Positions 7,159-14,730 of a stretch of 17,658 nucleotides of DNA are shown here, piece after piece. This stretch comes from DATAFO01 sp046728935. Lineage in GTDB: Bacteria > Actinomycetota > Thermoleophilia > Solirubrobacterales > 70-9. Each line of letters starts with the position of its first letter. Within the stretch, counting starts at the first letter, position 1. Position numbers and translations under genes: made by a program. Location of the stretch: contig JBKPFS010000086.1 of NCBI GenBank assembly GCA_046728935.1, positions 1 through 17,658 on the forward strand. The letters are read 5' to 3'. Under the pieces are notes generated by a model. The model did no database searches and was not told where the DNA came from. It worked only from the letters and a program-made list of their open reading frames with translations.

Positions 7159-7380
7159 GCGGCCGCGTGCCGCCTGAAGTTTGCGAAACGGCCGGCTACG
7201 CCAGCCACCTGAAACAAAGCCGAAGTCACGAGCAACGCGCCCCGAGGAAGGGCGGGGCCAAGCAACCTTCGATCAAATAGCCGCCACGCGCAGCTTCGGC
7301 GATGCGACCGCCATGGCCACGAGCGCCACCGATAGCGGAACGCAACCAGATCGGCAACGGGGCCGATCGGAGAGGAAGCG
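7159..7380 (+). promoter_or_regulatory. Long structured 5' leader of rny
   Basis: The stretch has no supported gene but a series of hairpins. These are GCGGC-loop-GCCGC (7159-7173), GTTT-GCG-AAAC (7179-7189), GGCcGGC-TAC-GCCaGCC (7190-7206), GCCCCG with an AGGAAGGG loop and CGGGGC (7239-7258), and a 7-bp stem GATCGGC/GCCGATC (7349-7355 with 7362-7368) that abuts the rny Shine-Dalgarno (GGAGAGGAAG, 7369-7378). I compared it by eye with the cores of the c-di-AMP, c-di-GMP, cobalamin, TPP, FMN and guanidine riboswitches and found no match. It may be a cis-regulatory leader, perhaps sensed or cleaved by RNase Y itself, by analogy to RNase E autoregulation. That function is a guess. Confidence 0.45.
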
Positions 7381-8805
7381 ATGGGAGAACACGCGGCATG
7401 GCTGCCATGGCGTCGGGAGGCTGCCGATCCGGGGGATGAGCCGCCTGCATCCTCAGGCGAGCCAGCCGGTCGCCCTGCGACGGGGGATGAGCTTCAGGCA
7501 CGCCGCGAGGAGATCGCGCGCATGGAGGAGCGCGCGCTCAGGGAGGCCGAGTCGCTGGCCGTCCAGCGCGCGGACCTCGATCGCCGCCTGCAGGCACTGG
7601 AGGACCGGGAGCGCAACCTGGCCAAGCAGACGGAGGAGCTAAAGCAGGCGAAGCGCGTCCAGCGGCGCGAGCTGGAGCGCATCTCGGGCCTCACCGCCCC
7701 GCAGGCCAAGCAGCTTCTGCTCGCCGAGGTCGATCAGGAGGCCCGCCACCAGGCCGGCGTGCGCCTGCGCCAGATCGAGGAGGAGACGCGGCACGAGGCC
7801 GAGCGGCGGGCGCGAAACATCCTCTCGGTGGCGATGGCCCGGCTCGCCGCGAAGCACTCAAGCGACAACACCACGCGCCTGGTCGAGCTCCCCAGCGACG
7901 AGATGAAGGGCCGGATCATCGGCCGCGACGGACGCAACATCCGCGCGCTCGAGAAGCTCACCGGCGTCGACATCATCATCGACGAGACGCCTTCCGCGGT
8001 AGTGCTCTCGAGCTTCGACGGAGTCCGGCGCGAGGTCGCCCGGCTGACCCTCGAGCGCCTGATCAGCGATGGCCGCATCCAGCCCGCGCTGATCGAGGAG
8101 ACGTACGAGCACGCGCGCGAGGAGATCGACTCCCAGATCGTCGAGGAGGGGGAGCGGGCGGCCCTCGAGGCTCGCGTCAGCGGCCTCGACCCTGAGCTGA
8201 CCCGACTCCTGGGGCGCTTGCACTACCGGACCAGCTACGGCCAGAACGTCCTCGACCACCTGGTGGAGTGCTCGCACCTGGCGGCCCTGATGGCCGAAGA
8301 GCTGGGCGCATCCGTCGAGACGGCGCGCCGGGCGGCGCTCCTGCACGACATCGGCAAGGCGGTCACCCACGAGGTCGAGGGCGCGCACGCCACGGTCGGC
8401 GGCAAGATCGCCCGCCGCCACGGCGAGTCCGAGGCGGTCGCCCACGCGATCGAGGCGCACCACAACGAGGTCGAGCCGCGGACCGTGGAGGCGGTGATCG
8501 TCCAGGCGGCCGACGCCGTCTCGGGCGCGCGACCGGGAGCCCGCGGCGACGCGCTGGAGCAGTACGTCGGAAGGCTGCGCGACCTGGAGGAGATCGCCTC
8601 GCGCTACGAGGGCGTCGAGCGGGTCTTCGCAATGCGTGCCGGGCGGGAGATCCGCGTGATCGTCGACCCGGGCGCGGTCGACGACGAGCGTGCCGCGCTG
8701 ATCTCGCACGAGATCGCCGCCGCGGTGGAGAAGGAGATGGAGTTCCCAGGCCGGATCAAGATCACCGTGATCCGCGAGAGCCGGGCCACCGCCTTCGCGG
8801 ATTAG
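7381..8805 (+). CDS. rny: Ribonuclease Y, apparently without membrane anchor
   Basis: This 474-residue endoribonuclease Y initiates mRNA decay. A coiled coil (~38-150, rich in Glu/Arg/Gln) is followed by a KH domain from ~167 (LPSDEMKGRIIGRDGRNIRA, GRDG loop at 181-184). The HD metal-dependent phosphohydrolase domain has HD at 322-323 (LLHDIGKAVTHEVEGAHATV), and the end is EFPGRIKITVIRESRATAFAD, as in the family. Unusually, the N-terminus (MGEHAAWLPWRREAADPGDE) is polar and has no transmembrane helix, whereas characterised RNase Y is anchored by one. ATG 7381 has a strong GGAGAGGAAG site. A start further upstream would need to pass in-frame stops I have not ruled out base by base. Family assignment is very secure. 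Confidence 0.95.
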   Translation: MGEHAAWLPWRREAADPGDEPPASSGEPAGRPATGDELQARREEIARMEERALREAESLAVQRADLDRRLQALEDRERNLAKQTEELKQAKRVQRRELERISGLTAPQAKQLLLAEVDQEARHQAGVRLRQIEEETRHEAERRARNILSVAMARLAAKHSSDNTTRLVELPSDEMKGRIIGRDGRNIRALEKLTGVDIIIDETPSAVVLSSFDGVRREVARLTLERLISDGRIQPALIEETYEHAREEIDSQIVEEGERAALEARVSGLDPELTRLLGRLHYRTSYGQNVLDHLVECSHLAALMAEELGASVETARRAALLHDIGKAVTHEVEGAHATVGGKIARRHGESEAVAHAIEAHHNEVEPRTVEAVIVQAADAVSGARPGARGDALEQYVGRLRDLEEIASRYEGVERVFAMRAGREIRVIVDPGAVDDERAALISHEIAAAVEKEMEFPGRIKITVIRESRATAFAD

Positions 8806-8895
8806 TGGGCCGTAAACCCAACGTTGCACCCTGAACCTTGAGGTACGACCCACGAGCACGCGGCGCCCCGGCGCGAGGATAGGATCCGCGACGCA

Positions 8896-9480
8896 ATGGA
8901 GCAGACGCTCTTCTACGTCTTCGGGATCACGCTCGTGGCCTCGGCGCTCGTGGTCTCGATCGTGGGCCTTCGCCGGGAGCGATTCCCGGCCTCGGGCGCG
9001 ATCCTGGCGGCCGTCGCCGCCTACTTCGTTGCGCTCGTCGCCGCCACCGGGACGTTCGCGTGGCTGAACGCGTCCAACGAGCAGGACGAGCACGCCGCCG
9101 AGCACGCCGCGGAGCGGGCCAAGGCCGCGGAGGAGGAGGCGGCGGAGGAGCAGCAGACCGTCGCCGAGGTCGAGGGGGAGGCGCCAGCGGGCGGCGGCGG
9201 TGCGGCCGCCTCAGCCGAGGGACAGCAGCTGTTCGACGAGCAGGGCTGCTCCGGCTGCCACACCCTCTCCGCCGCGGGCGCCACCGCCACCGTCGGGCCT
9301 AACCTCGACGACGTCCTGGCGAACAAGTCGCCCCAGTTCATCGAGGAGTCGATCGTCGACCCCAATGCCGAGATCGCGAAGGGCTATCCGAAAGACGTCA
9401 TGCCCCAGAACTTCGGCGACGTCCTCGACCCCGACCAGGTGAAGGCACTGGTCGATTACCTCTCCCAGAGCACGCAGTAA
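8896..9480 (+). CDS. Membrane-anchored class I cytochrome c
   Basis: This 194-residue protein has two N-terminal transmembrane helices (~5-24 and ~34-57), an Ala/Glu-rich charged linker (~64-95), a Gly/Ala flexible stretch, and a mono-haem cytochrome c domain. The haem site is C118-S-G-C121-H122 and the likely sixth ligand is Met169 in KDVMPQNFGDVL; the end DPDQVKALVDYLSQ is typical of class I. The haem domain should face the cell exterior and pass electrons between quinol oxidation and a terminal oxidase. No oxidase genes lie in this window, so the partner is unknown. A TAGGAT -10-like element (8880-8885) lies 10 nt before the ATG, suggesting its own promoter with a very short leader. The gene interrupts an otherwise information-processing neighbourhood. 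Confidence 0.88.
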   Translation: MEQTLFYVFGITLVASALVVSIVGLRRERFPASGAILAAVAAYFVALVAATGTFAWLNASNEQDEHAAEHAAERAKAAEEEAAEEQQTVAEVEGEAPAGGGGAAASAEGQQLFDEQGCSGCHTLSAAGATATVGPNLDDVLANKSPQFIEESIVDPNAEIAKGYPKDVMPQNFGDVLDPDQVKALVDYLSQSTQ

Positions 9481-9519
9481 CAGCGCCTAACATCCGAATC
9501 AATGCACATGCTGCTTTCC

Positions 9520-9531
9520 GGGCTAAAGCCC
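9520..9531 (+). terminator. Weak hairpin after the cytochrome gene
   Basis: GGGC-TAAA-GCCC forms a short 4-5 bp stem between the cytochrome stop (9480) and the miaB GTG (9547), followed by only two Ts. It may be a weak terminator or part of the miaB leader. The short stem makes chance plausible. Confidence 0.25.
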
Positions 9532-9546
9532 TTCACCTGAACACCC

Positions 9547-10869
9547 GTGGGACAGCGCTACCACGTCACCACGTTCGGGTGCCAGATGAACGAGCACGAC
9601 TCCGAGCGCATGAAGGGGATGCTCGAGTCGCTCGGCTACGAGCAGGCCGAGGCGCGGGCGGACGCGGACCTGATCCTGTTCAACACGTGCTCGATCCGCG
9701 AGTCGGCGGACAACCGGTTCATCGCCCACCTCGGTGAGGCCAAACGCCTCAAGTCCGAGAACCCGGAGCGGGTGGTCGGCGTCGGCGGCTGCTGGGCCCA
9801 GTCGGTGAAGGAGGAGGTGTTCGAGCGCTTCCCCTTCGTCGACGTCGCCTTCGGGCCGGGGCAGATCCATCGCCTGGCGGAGTTCCTCGCCTCCGACTCG
9901 CTGACGGCACAGGGTTACTTCGAGTTCGAGGACTTCTCGGGCCACCTTCCCGCCCGGCGCGAGCGCGACTTCCAGGCCTGGCTTCAGATCTCCCAGGGCT
10001 GCAACTGCGTCTGCTCGTACTGCATCGTGCCCTCGACGCGAGGCAGGGAGGTGAGCCGCGATCCCGTCGAGCTCGTCTCGGAGGTCGAGGCCCTGTCCGC
10101 CGACGGCGTCCGGGAGGTGACCCTCCTGGGACAGAACGTGAACAGCTACGGCCGCGACCTGCCAAAGGAGCGCCGGATCAGCTTCGCCGAGCTCCTGGGG
10201 CGGATCGACTCGGTCGACGGGATCGAGCGGATCCGCTACACGAGCCCGCACCCAAAGGACATGCGCGACGACGTGATCCGCGCCCACGCCGAGCTGCCGG
10301 CGCTCTGCGAGCACATTCACCTGCCACTGCAATCGGGCTCGAGCCGGGTGCTGAAGGCGATGCGCCGCACCTACAACCGCGAGCGCTACCTCGATCGGGT
10401 GGCGCTGATCCGCGAGCACCTGCCGGACTGCGCGCTCACCACCGACATCATCGTCGGCTTCCCGGGCGAGTTGGACGAGGACTTCGAGGCCACGATCGAG
10501 GTCGTGGACGAGGTCGGCTACGACGGCGCCTTCACCTTCATCTTCTCGCCCCGGCGGGGGACCGAGGCGGCCGAGATGAGGGACCAGATTCCTCACCGCG
10601 CGAAGCGCGAGCGGATGGAGCGCCTGGTCGAGCTGGTCCAGCGGCGGGCGCGCGAGCGTGCCCAGCGCTTCGTCGGACGGAGGATGGAGGTGCTGGTCGA
10701 GGGGCCCAGCCGAACCGATCCGGCGCGACTGCGCGGACGGACCCGCCACAACAAGACCGTCAACTTCGACGGCACCGCCGCGCCCGGCGAGCTGGTCGAG
10801 GTCGAGATCACCGGCGCGACCTCGACCACCCTGTCGGGGCACGAGCGGCTCCTCAGCCGGGCTCCCTGA
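9547..10869 (+). CDS. miaB: tRNA-2-methylthio-N6-dimethylallyladenosine synthase MiaB
   Basis: This 440-residue radical SAM methylthiotransferase converts i6A37 to ms2i6A37 in tRNAs reading UNN codons. The N-terminal UPF0004 domain carries the three cysteines for the auxiliary [4Fe-4S] cluster: C12 (FGCQMNEHDSE), C48 (NTCSIRE) and C82 (GGCWAQ). The radical SAM cluster motif is C152-NCV-C156-SY-C159 (GCNCVCSYCIVPSTRG). Later signatures include LLGQNVNSYG, HIHLPLQSGSSRVLKAMRR and TDIIVGFPGE, and a C-terminal TRAM domain (~375-437). The start is GTG 9547, with no clear Shine-Dalgarno upstream. miaA, which makes its substrate, follows after 91 bp. Note Trp in GGCWAQ where Met or Leu is more usual. 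Confidence 0.96.
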   Translation: MGQRYHVTTFGCQMNEHDSERMKGMLESLGYEQAEARADADLILFNTCSIRESADNRFIAHLGEAKRLKSENPERVVGVGGCWAQSVKEEVFERFPFVDVAFGPGQIHRLAEFLASDSLTAQGYFEFEDFSGHLPARRERDFQAWLQISQGCNCVCSYCIVPSTRGREVSRDPVELVSEVEALSADGVREVTLLGQNVNSYGRDLPKERRISFAELLGRIDSVDGIERIRYTSPHPKDMRDDVIRAHAELPALCEHIHLPLQSGSSRVLKAMRRTYNRERYLDRVALIREHLPDCALTTDIIVGFPGELDEDFEATIEVVDEVGYDGAFTFIFSPRRGTEAAEMRDQIPHRAKRERMERLVELVQRRARERAQRFVGRRMEVLVEGPSRTDPARLRGRTRHNKTVNFDGTAAPGELVEVEITGATSTTLSGHERLLSRAP

Positions 10870-10960
10870 AGGGACCGCGGTGGACGCCAGGCGGGCGCAC
10901 GAGCTGATCACCGCAGCTTCCAGGACGCGATCGCCGATCGATGCGTGATCGCCCACGCCG

Positions 10961-11845
10961 ATGAAGGGGCTCGCGATCTTCGGTCCGACCGCCGTCGGCA
11001 AGACCGGGGCCGCGATAGCCGTCGCCGAGCGGCTGCGCGCGAGGGGTGAGGATCCGGTCGCGATCTCATGTGACGCGATCCAGGTCTACGACGGCCTCGA
11101 GATCCTAAGCGGCGCCGCGACCCCGGACGAGCGCGGGCGGCTCGAGCACCGGCTACTCGGGCTGGTGCCGATCGACGGCGAGTTCTCCGCCGGGCGCTTC
11201 GCCAACCTCGCCCACGCGGAGGTCGACCAGCTGATCGCCGAGCGACGGCGACCGATCTTGGTCGGCGGCACCGGCCTCTACCTTCGAGCGGCCCTCGCCG
11301 ACCTCGACCTGCGCCCCCCGGTGCCAACCGAGCTGCGGGCCGAGGTCGAGCGCGAGCTCGCCGAGCGCGGGCCGGAGGCGCTTCACGCCGAGCTCGATCC
11401 CGATCTGGCGTCGGGCGTTCACCCCAACGACCGCAAGCGAATCGCCCGCCTGACCGAGCTACAGCGAGCCGGGATCGCACCGCCTGGCGGCGGCGAGGGA
11501 CTGTGGATGAAGGAGCTGCGACATCCGACGCTGCTCATCGGCCTGATCGTGGAGCGCGACGAGCTCGCGAGGCGCATCGACGCCCGCGTCGACGAGATGA
11601 TCGCCGCCGGCGCCGTAGACGAGGTCAAGCGCGCGGATGCGGCGGGCGCGTCGCGAACCGCCCGCGCGGCGATCGGCTTCGAGGAGCTCCTTCGCGGGGA
11701 CATCGAGGCGATGAAGAGCGCGCAACGCGCCTACGCCCGCCGCCAGCTCACCTGGATGCGAAAGATGCCGGACGTCCGGCTGATCGACCGCACCGACCGC
11801 TCGGACGACGACGTCGCCGACGAGATCGTCGCGGCGCTCGACTAG
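10961..11845 (+). CDS. miaA: tRNA dimethylallyltransferase MiaA
   Basis: This 294-residue enzyme transfers dimethylallyl from DMAPP to A37 of tRNA. The P-loop is GPTAVGKT (8-15). The general-base Asp lies in ISCDAIQVYDGLE, where the usual D-S pair reads D-A, and the following DIGTAKP-type motif is replaced by EILSGAATPDE. VGGTGLYLRAAL, the HPNDRKRIARLTELQ helix and the C-terminal AYARRQLTWMRKMP motif are intact. It is slightly shorter than E. coli MiaA (316). The ATG at 10961 lacks an obvious Shine-Dalgarno. The 91-bp gap after miaB holds only a 22-codon GTG frame (10880-10948) that I do not support as a gene. Pairing with miaB makes the two-step ms2i6A pathway complete here. Confidence 0.93.
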   Translation: MKGLAIFGPTAVGKTGAAIAVAERLRARGEDPVAISCDAIQVYDGLEILSGAATPDERGRLEHRLLGLVPIDGEFSAGRFANLAHAEVDQLIAERRRPILVGGTGLYLRAALADLDLRPPVPTELRAEVERELAERGPEALHAELDPDLASGVHPNDRKRIARLTELQRAGIAPPGGGEGLWMKELRHPTLLIGLIVERDELARRIDARVDEMIAAGAVDEVKRADAAGASRTARAAIGFEELLRGDIEAMKSAQRAYARRQLTWMRKMPDVRLIDRTDRSDDDVADEIVAALD

Positions 11846-11856
11846 GGTCGGCGGCG

Positions 11857-12138
11857 ATGACACGCACGAACAGCGAGATCGTCCTCGAGCTCCACGAGCG
11901 ATTCCGCGAGACCGGGATGTTCGAGCTCGACAACGTCGCCGAGGTGGGGGATCACGTGCTCCTGGACATCCACATCTCGGCGCGCGGAAGGGGCAGCGGC
12001 ATACCGGTGGAGGTCCGCTCGAGCCAGGTGTGGACCGTGCGCGGCGGAAAGGTCATTCGGCTGACGATGTTCGATACGCGCGAGGAGGTGCTCGAGTGGG
12101 CGCAAACCGCCGAGCCTGATCGCGCCGGAGAGCGATGA
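11857..12138 (+). CDS. Shortened SnoaL-like protein
   Basis: This small protein has 93 residues. The last ~60 residues (VAEVGDHVLLDIHISARGRG, then VWTVRGGKVIRLTMFDTREE) match the C-terminal half of the SnoaL-like proteins common in Thermoleophilia. The first ~24 (MTRTNSEIVLELHERFRETG) match their N-terminal helix. The central part, normally about 50 residues with the pocket-forming strands and the Trp/Arg-rich helix, is missing, so the gene looks like an in-frame internal deletion. Whether it still folds is unknown. A TAGGGT -10-like element (11843-11848) overlaps the miaA stop, 8 nt before the ATG. Its stop overlaps the next start as ATGA, implying coupling to the VOC gene. Confidence 0.65.
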   Translation: MTRTNSEIVLELHERFRETGMFELDNVAEVGDHVLLDIHISARGRGSGIPVEVRSSQVWTVRGGKVIRLTMFDTREEVLEWAQTAEPDRAGER

Positions 12139-12563
12139 TCGCCACGAAGCTAAGCCACGTGGACCTCGTCGTCAGTTCGCTTGAGCGCAGCCTCCCGTTC
12201 TACGAGGGCCTGCTCGGTCCGCTCGGCTGGACAACGGGGCAGGTTCGCGGTGAACGCGGCGAGACCATCCACTATCTCTCGGCGCCCGGCAGGGGCGTGG
12301 CCGCGCTCGGCCTGCGCGAGAAGCAGTCCGACGCGCATCGGCTCCCGTACGACCGGTACGCCGTGGGCGTGCACCACGTCTGCATCGACGTCGCCTCGCG
12401 GGAGGTCGTCGACGAGCGGGCGCGGTGGCTCGCCGACCAGGGCGCGGAGATCGAGAGCGGCCCGGACGAGTACGACTACACGCCGGGCTACTACGCGGTC
12501 TTCTTCTACGACCCGGATGGGATCAAGCTCGAGATTCTGCATCGCCCGGGTCGCGAGGCGTAG
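12135..12563 (+). CDS. VOC (glyoxalase/bleomycin-resistance) superfamily protein
   Basis: This 142-residue vicinal-oxygen-chelate protein comprises two beta-alpha-beta-beta-beta units. Likely metal ligands are His8 (LSHVDLVVSSLERSLPFYEG), His in the second unit (GVHHVCIDVASREVVDERA) and Glu in the last strand (PDGIKLEILHRP). Members include glyoxalase I, dioxygenases, epimerases and antibiotic-binding proteins; the sequence does not let me choose between them. The ATG overlaps the preceding stop by 4 nt, and dapF starts 9 nt after its end, so it lies inside an operon. The association with diaminopimelate genes may be only positional. Confidence 0.85.
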   Translation: MIATKLSHVDLVVSSLERSLPFYEGLLGPLGWTTGQVRGERGETIHYLSAPGRGVAALGLREKQSDAHRLPYDRYAVGVHHVCIDVASREVVDERARWLADQGAEIESGPDEYDYTPGYYAVFFYDPDGIKLEILHRPGREA

Positions 12564-12572
12564 GGGCACGGC

Positions 12573-13412
12573 ATGAAGTTCGAGAAGTGGACGGCGCTCG
12601 GCAACGACTACCTGATCGTCGAGCGCGACGAGCTTCCCTGGGAGCTGAGCGAGGGGCGGATCCGGCGGCTCTGCGACCGGCACTTCGGGGTGGGCTCCGA
12701 CGGGATCCTCGAGCTCGCACCCGGCGAGCATGAGGGCCACGTCGCGCAGCTGCGGATCTTCAACCCCGACGGCTCCGAGGCGGAGCTGTCGGGCAACGGG
12801 GCCCGGCAGGCGGTGCTCTATCTGCGCGACCACGGCTGGACCGACGCGGAGACGTTCACGATCCTGACCCGGGCTGGTGAGGTGACGCCGACGATCGCCG
12901 GTTCTGACACCGTCTCGATGGCGCTCGGGCGCGCCTCGGTGGTCTCGGACGACTATCCATCCGGGCCGGAGGACGGCACGGGCGTACTCGCCGCGGCCGG
13001 GCGCGAGTGGACCTTCCAGCACGTGAACGTCGGCAACCCGCAGTGCGTGATCGAGGTGGGGGAGGAGGTCGAGCGTCTCGACGTCGCCGGGATTGGCGCC
13101 GAGATCGAAGGCCATGAGCTGTTCCCCAATCGCACCAACGTCTCCTTCATCCGCACGGCCGACTCGGTCGTCCGGGCTCGGATCTTCGAGCGCGGGGTGG
13201 GGGAGACCCTCGCGTCCGGCACCGGCGCGAGCGGCGCGGCCGTCGCCGCTCGCCTCAGGGGGTCGGTGAGCCCGATCGCCGTGCGCCTGGACGGCGGCGA
13301 GCTGACCGTGGAGGTCTCGGGCTCGCTGGACGTCACCCTCACGGGTACCGCCGAGCCCGTCTATGTCGGGGAGCTCTCGGCCCGCTTGCTGGGCGACCTG
13401 GAGCGGCTCTAA
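12573..13412 (+). CDS. dapF: Diaminopimelate epimerase-family protein with both catalytic Cys replaced by Ser
   Basis: This 279-residue protein matches DapF along its length, and DapF converts LL- to meso-diaminopimelate. Substrate-binding residues are kept: Asn11 (ALGNDY), Asn64 (FNPDGSEAE), Asn155 (VNVGNPQCV), Asn189 (FPNRTNV) and Glu207-Arg208 (FERGVGET). The two cysteines that exchange the alpha proton are missing: the CGNG motif reads SGNG (Ser73, codon TCG 12789-12791) and the ACGTG motif reads ASGTG (Ser215, TCC 13215-13217). The His of GNPH is Gln157. These are clean codons in an intact frame, not frameshift damage. AGGGG lies 7 nt before the ATG. It precedes a DapL-type aminotransferase, which favours a diaminopimelate role, but epimerase activity cannot be assumed. 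Confidence 0.88.
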   Translation: MKFEKWTALGNDYLIVERDELPWELSEGRIRRLCDRHFGVGSDGILELAPGEHEGHVAQLRIFNPDGSEAELSGNGARQAVLYLRDHGWTDAETFTILTRAGEVTPTIAGSDTVSMALGRASVVSDDYPSGPEDGTGVLAAAGREWTFQHVNVGNPQCVIEVGEEVERLDVAGIGAEIEGHELFPNRTNVSFIRTADSVVRARIFERGVGETLASGTGASGAAVAARLRGSVSPIAVRLDGGELTVEVSGSLDVTLTGTAEPVYVGELSARLLGDLERL

Positions 13413-13427
13413 CGCCGGTCGCCGGCG
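13413..13427 (+). terminator. Stem-loop directly after dapF
   Basis: CGCCGG-TCG-CCGGCG is a perfect 6-bp stem starting on the base after the dapF stop. No U-run follows, so it may act as a 3' stabiliser or weak terminator before dapL. A TACCCT -10-like element at 13439-13444 lies 9 nt before the dapL ATG, hinting that dapL may have its own near-leaderless start. Confidence 0.35.
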
Positions 13428-13453
13428 GGGCCGTCGGCTACCCTGCGGCGCCC

Positions 13454-14623
13454 ATGACGCTGGCCGACCCATCGAAGCGACTGGAGGCGATCCCGCCCTA
13501 CATGTTCGCCGAGCTGGAGCGTCGGATCGCCGACAAGCGGGCGGCCGGGATCGACGTGATCAGCCTCGGGATCGGCGATCCCGACACGCCGACCTATCCA
13601 CACATCGTCGAGGCGATGCAGGAGGCTGTCGCCGATCCGGGCACCCACAAGTACCCGTCGAACCGCGGCCGGGCGGAGTTCCGCGAGGCCTTCGCCGGCT
13701 TCTACGAGCGTCGCTTCGGGGTCGAGATCGACCCGGACTCCGAGGTGATTCCCGCGATCGGCGCCAAGGAGTGCATCTACAACCTCTGCTTCGCCTTCCT
13801 CGACCCGGGCGACGTCGCGCTCGCCGCCGATCCCGGCTACCCCGTCTACACCGGCGGGCCGCTCATCGCCGGGGCCGAGGCCGTGCTGATGCCGCTGACC
13901 CACGAGCGCGGCTTCATCCCCGATCTGGAGGCGATCCCAGGCGCGGCCCTGAGCCGAGCCCGGCTCCTGTTCGTCAACTACCCCAACAACCCCACCGGGG
14001 CCGTGGTCGAGGACGGCTTCTTCGCCCGCCTCGTCGACCTCGCACGTGAACACGAGATCCTCGTCGTCCACGACAACGCGTATTCGGAGATCACCTACGA
14101 CGGCTACGTCGCGCCGAGCTTCCTCGCCATCCCGGGCGCGAAGGAAGTCGGCGTGGAGGTCTTCTCGCTCTCCAAGGGCTACAACATGACCGGCTGGCGC
14201 TGCGCCGCGATCCTCGGCAACGCGGACGCGGTCGCGTCCTACTGGCGGCTGAAGACCAACGTCGACTCGGGGCTCTTCGAGGCCGTCCAGCTCGCCGGCG
14301 CCGCGGCGCTCAAGGGGCCGCAGACCGCCGTCGCCGAGATGAACGCGATCTATGCCCGGCGCCGTGACCTCGTGGTCGGGGCCCTGCGCGAGATCGGCGT
14401 CCGGGTCGAGCCGCCGAAGGGGACGATCTACGTCTGGGCCCCGGTCCCCGAGGGCCACACGTCGACCTCCTTCACCGAGCTCGTCCTGGAGGAGGCAGCG
14501 GTGGTGATCTCGCCGGGATCGATGTACGGGCCGACTGGGGAGGGCTTCTTCCGCATCTCGCTGACCACGCCCGACGATCGCATCGCCGAGGCCGTGGAGC
14601 GCATGCGGGAGCACTTGGGCTAG
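13454..14623 (+). CDS. dapL: LL-diaminopimelate aminotransferase (fold-type I PLP enzyme)
   Basis: This 389-residue aminotransferase makes LL-diaminopimelate from tetrahydrodipicolinate and glutamate in one step, bypassing the succinylase or acetylase branches. The N-terminus is family-typical: IPPYMFAELERRIADKRAAG, then ISLGIGDPDTPTYPHIVEAM and GTHKYPSNRGRAEFREA. PLP-binding features are NYPNNPTGAV, the Asp/Tyr of HDNAYSEITYDG, Lys241 in FSLSKGYNMTGWR, and the C-terminal Arg in GFFRISLTTPD. It follows dapF by 41 bp, which supports the pathway call. A related aminotransferase such as alanine or aspartate aminotransferase is the main alternative; the start motif and the neighbour favour DapL. 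Confidence 0.8.
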   Translation: MTLADPSKRLEAIPPYMFAELERRIADKRAAGIDVISLGIGDPDTPTYPHIVEAMQEAVADPGTHKYPSNRGRAEFREAFAGFYERRFGVEIDPDSEVIPAIGAKECIYNLCFAFLDPGDVALAADPGYPVYTGGPLIAGAEAVLMPLTHERGFIPDLEAIPGAALSRARLLFVNYPNNPTGAVVEDGFFARLVDLAREHEILVVHDNAYSEITYDGYVAPSFLAIPGAKEVGVEVFSLSKGYNMTGWRCAAILGNADAVASYWRLKTNVDSGLFEAVQLAGAAALKGPQTAVAEMNAIYARRRDLVVGALREIGVRVEPPKGTIYVWAPVPEGHTSTSFTELVLEEAAVVISPGSMYGPTGEGFFRISLTTPDDRIAEAVERMREHLG

Positions 14624-14730
14624 CCTGTCGAGTGGGTTAGGCCCGCGGCCCCGGGGTACAGCCTGGGCACGGGCGCCTGATTTACGGCTAGAGCCTCCCG
14701 AAGGCTTCAGGGTCCCGGCGCTCCGCACCG

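Noticed and set aside
7138..7212. A 24-codon frame (MRAYDPCAAACRLKFAKRPA onward) preceded by a strong GAGGAGG
   Set aside because: The Shine-Dalgarno spacing is only 3-4 nt, it overlaps the candidate rny promoter, and nothing in the peptide is recognisable. A leader peptide remains possible but unsupported.
10880..10948. 22-codon GTG frame between miaB and miaA
   Set aside because: It is too short, has no family signature, and the gap shows no conserved pattern I can point to.
9523..11001. Long minus-strand open frame opposite miaB and miaA
   Set aside because: It is the antisense shadow of two well-identified genes, a usual effect of high GC content. The same holds for the long frames opposite ftsK/rodZ, cinA, rny and dapL.
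14624..14730. Gap between dapL and the transporter, checked for a tRNA or small RNA
   Set aside because: There is no cloverleaf or anticodon-arm pattern; only short GC-rich inverted repeats such as CCCCGGGG.
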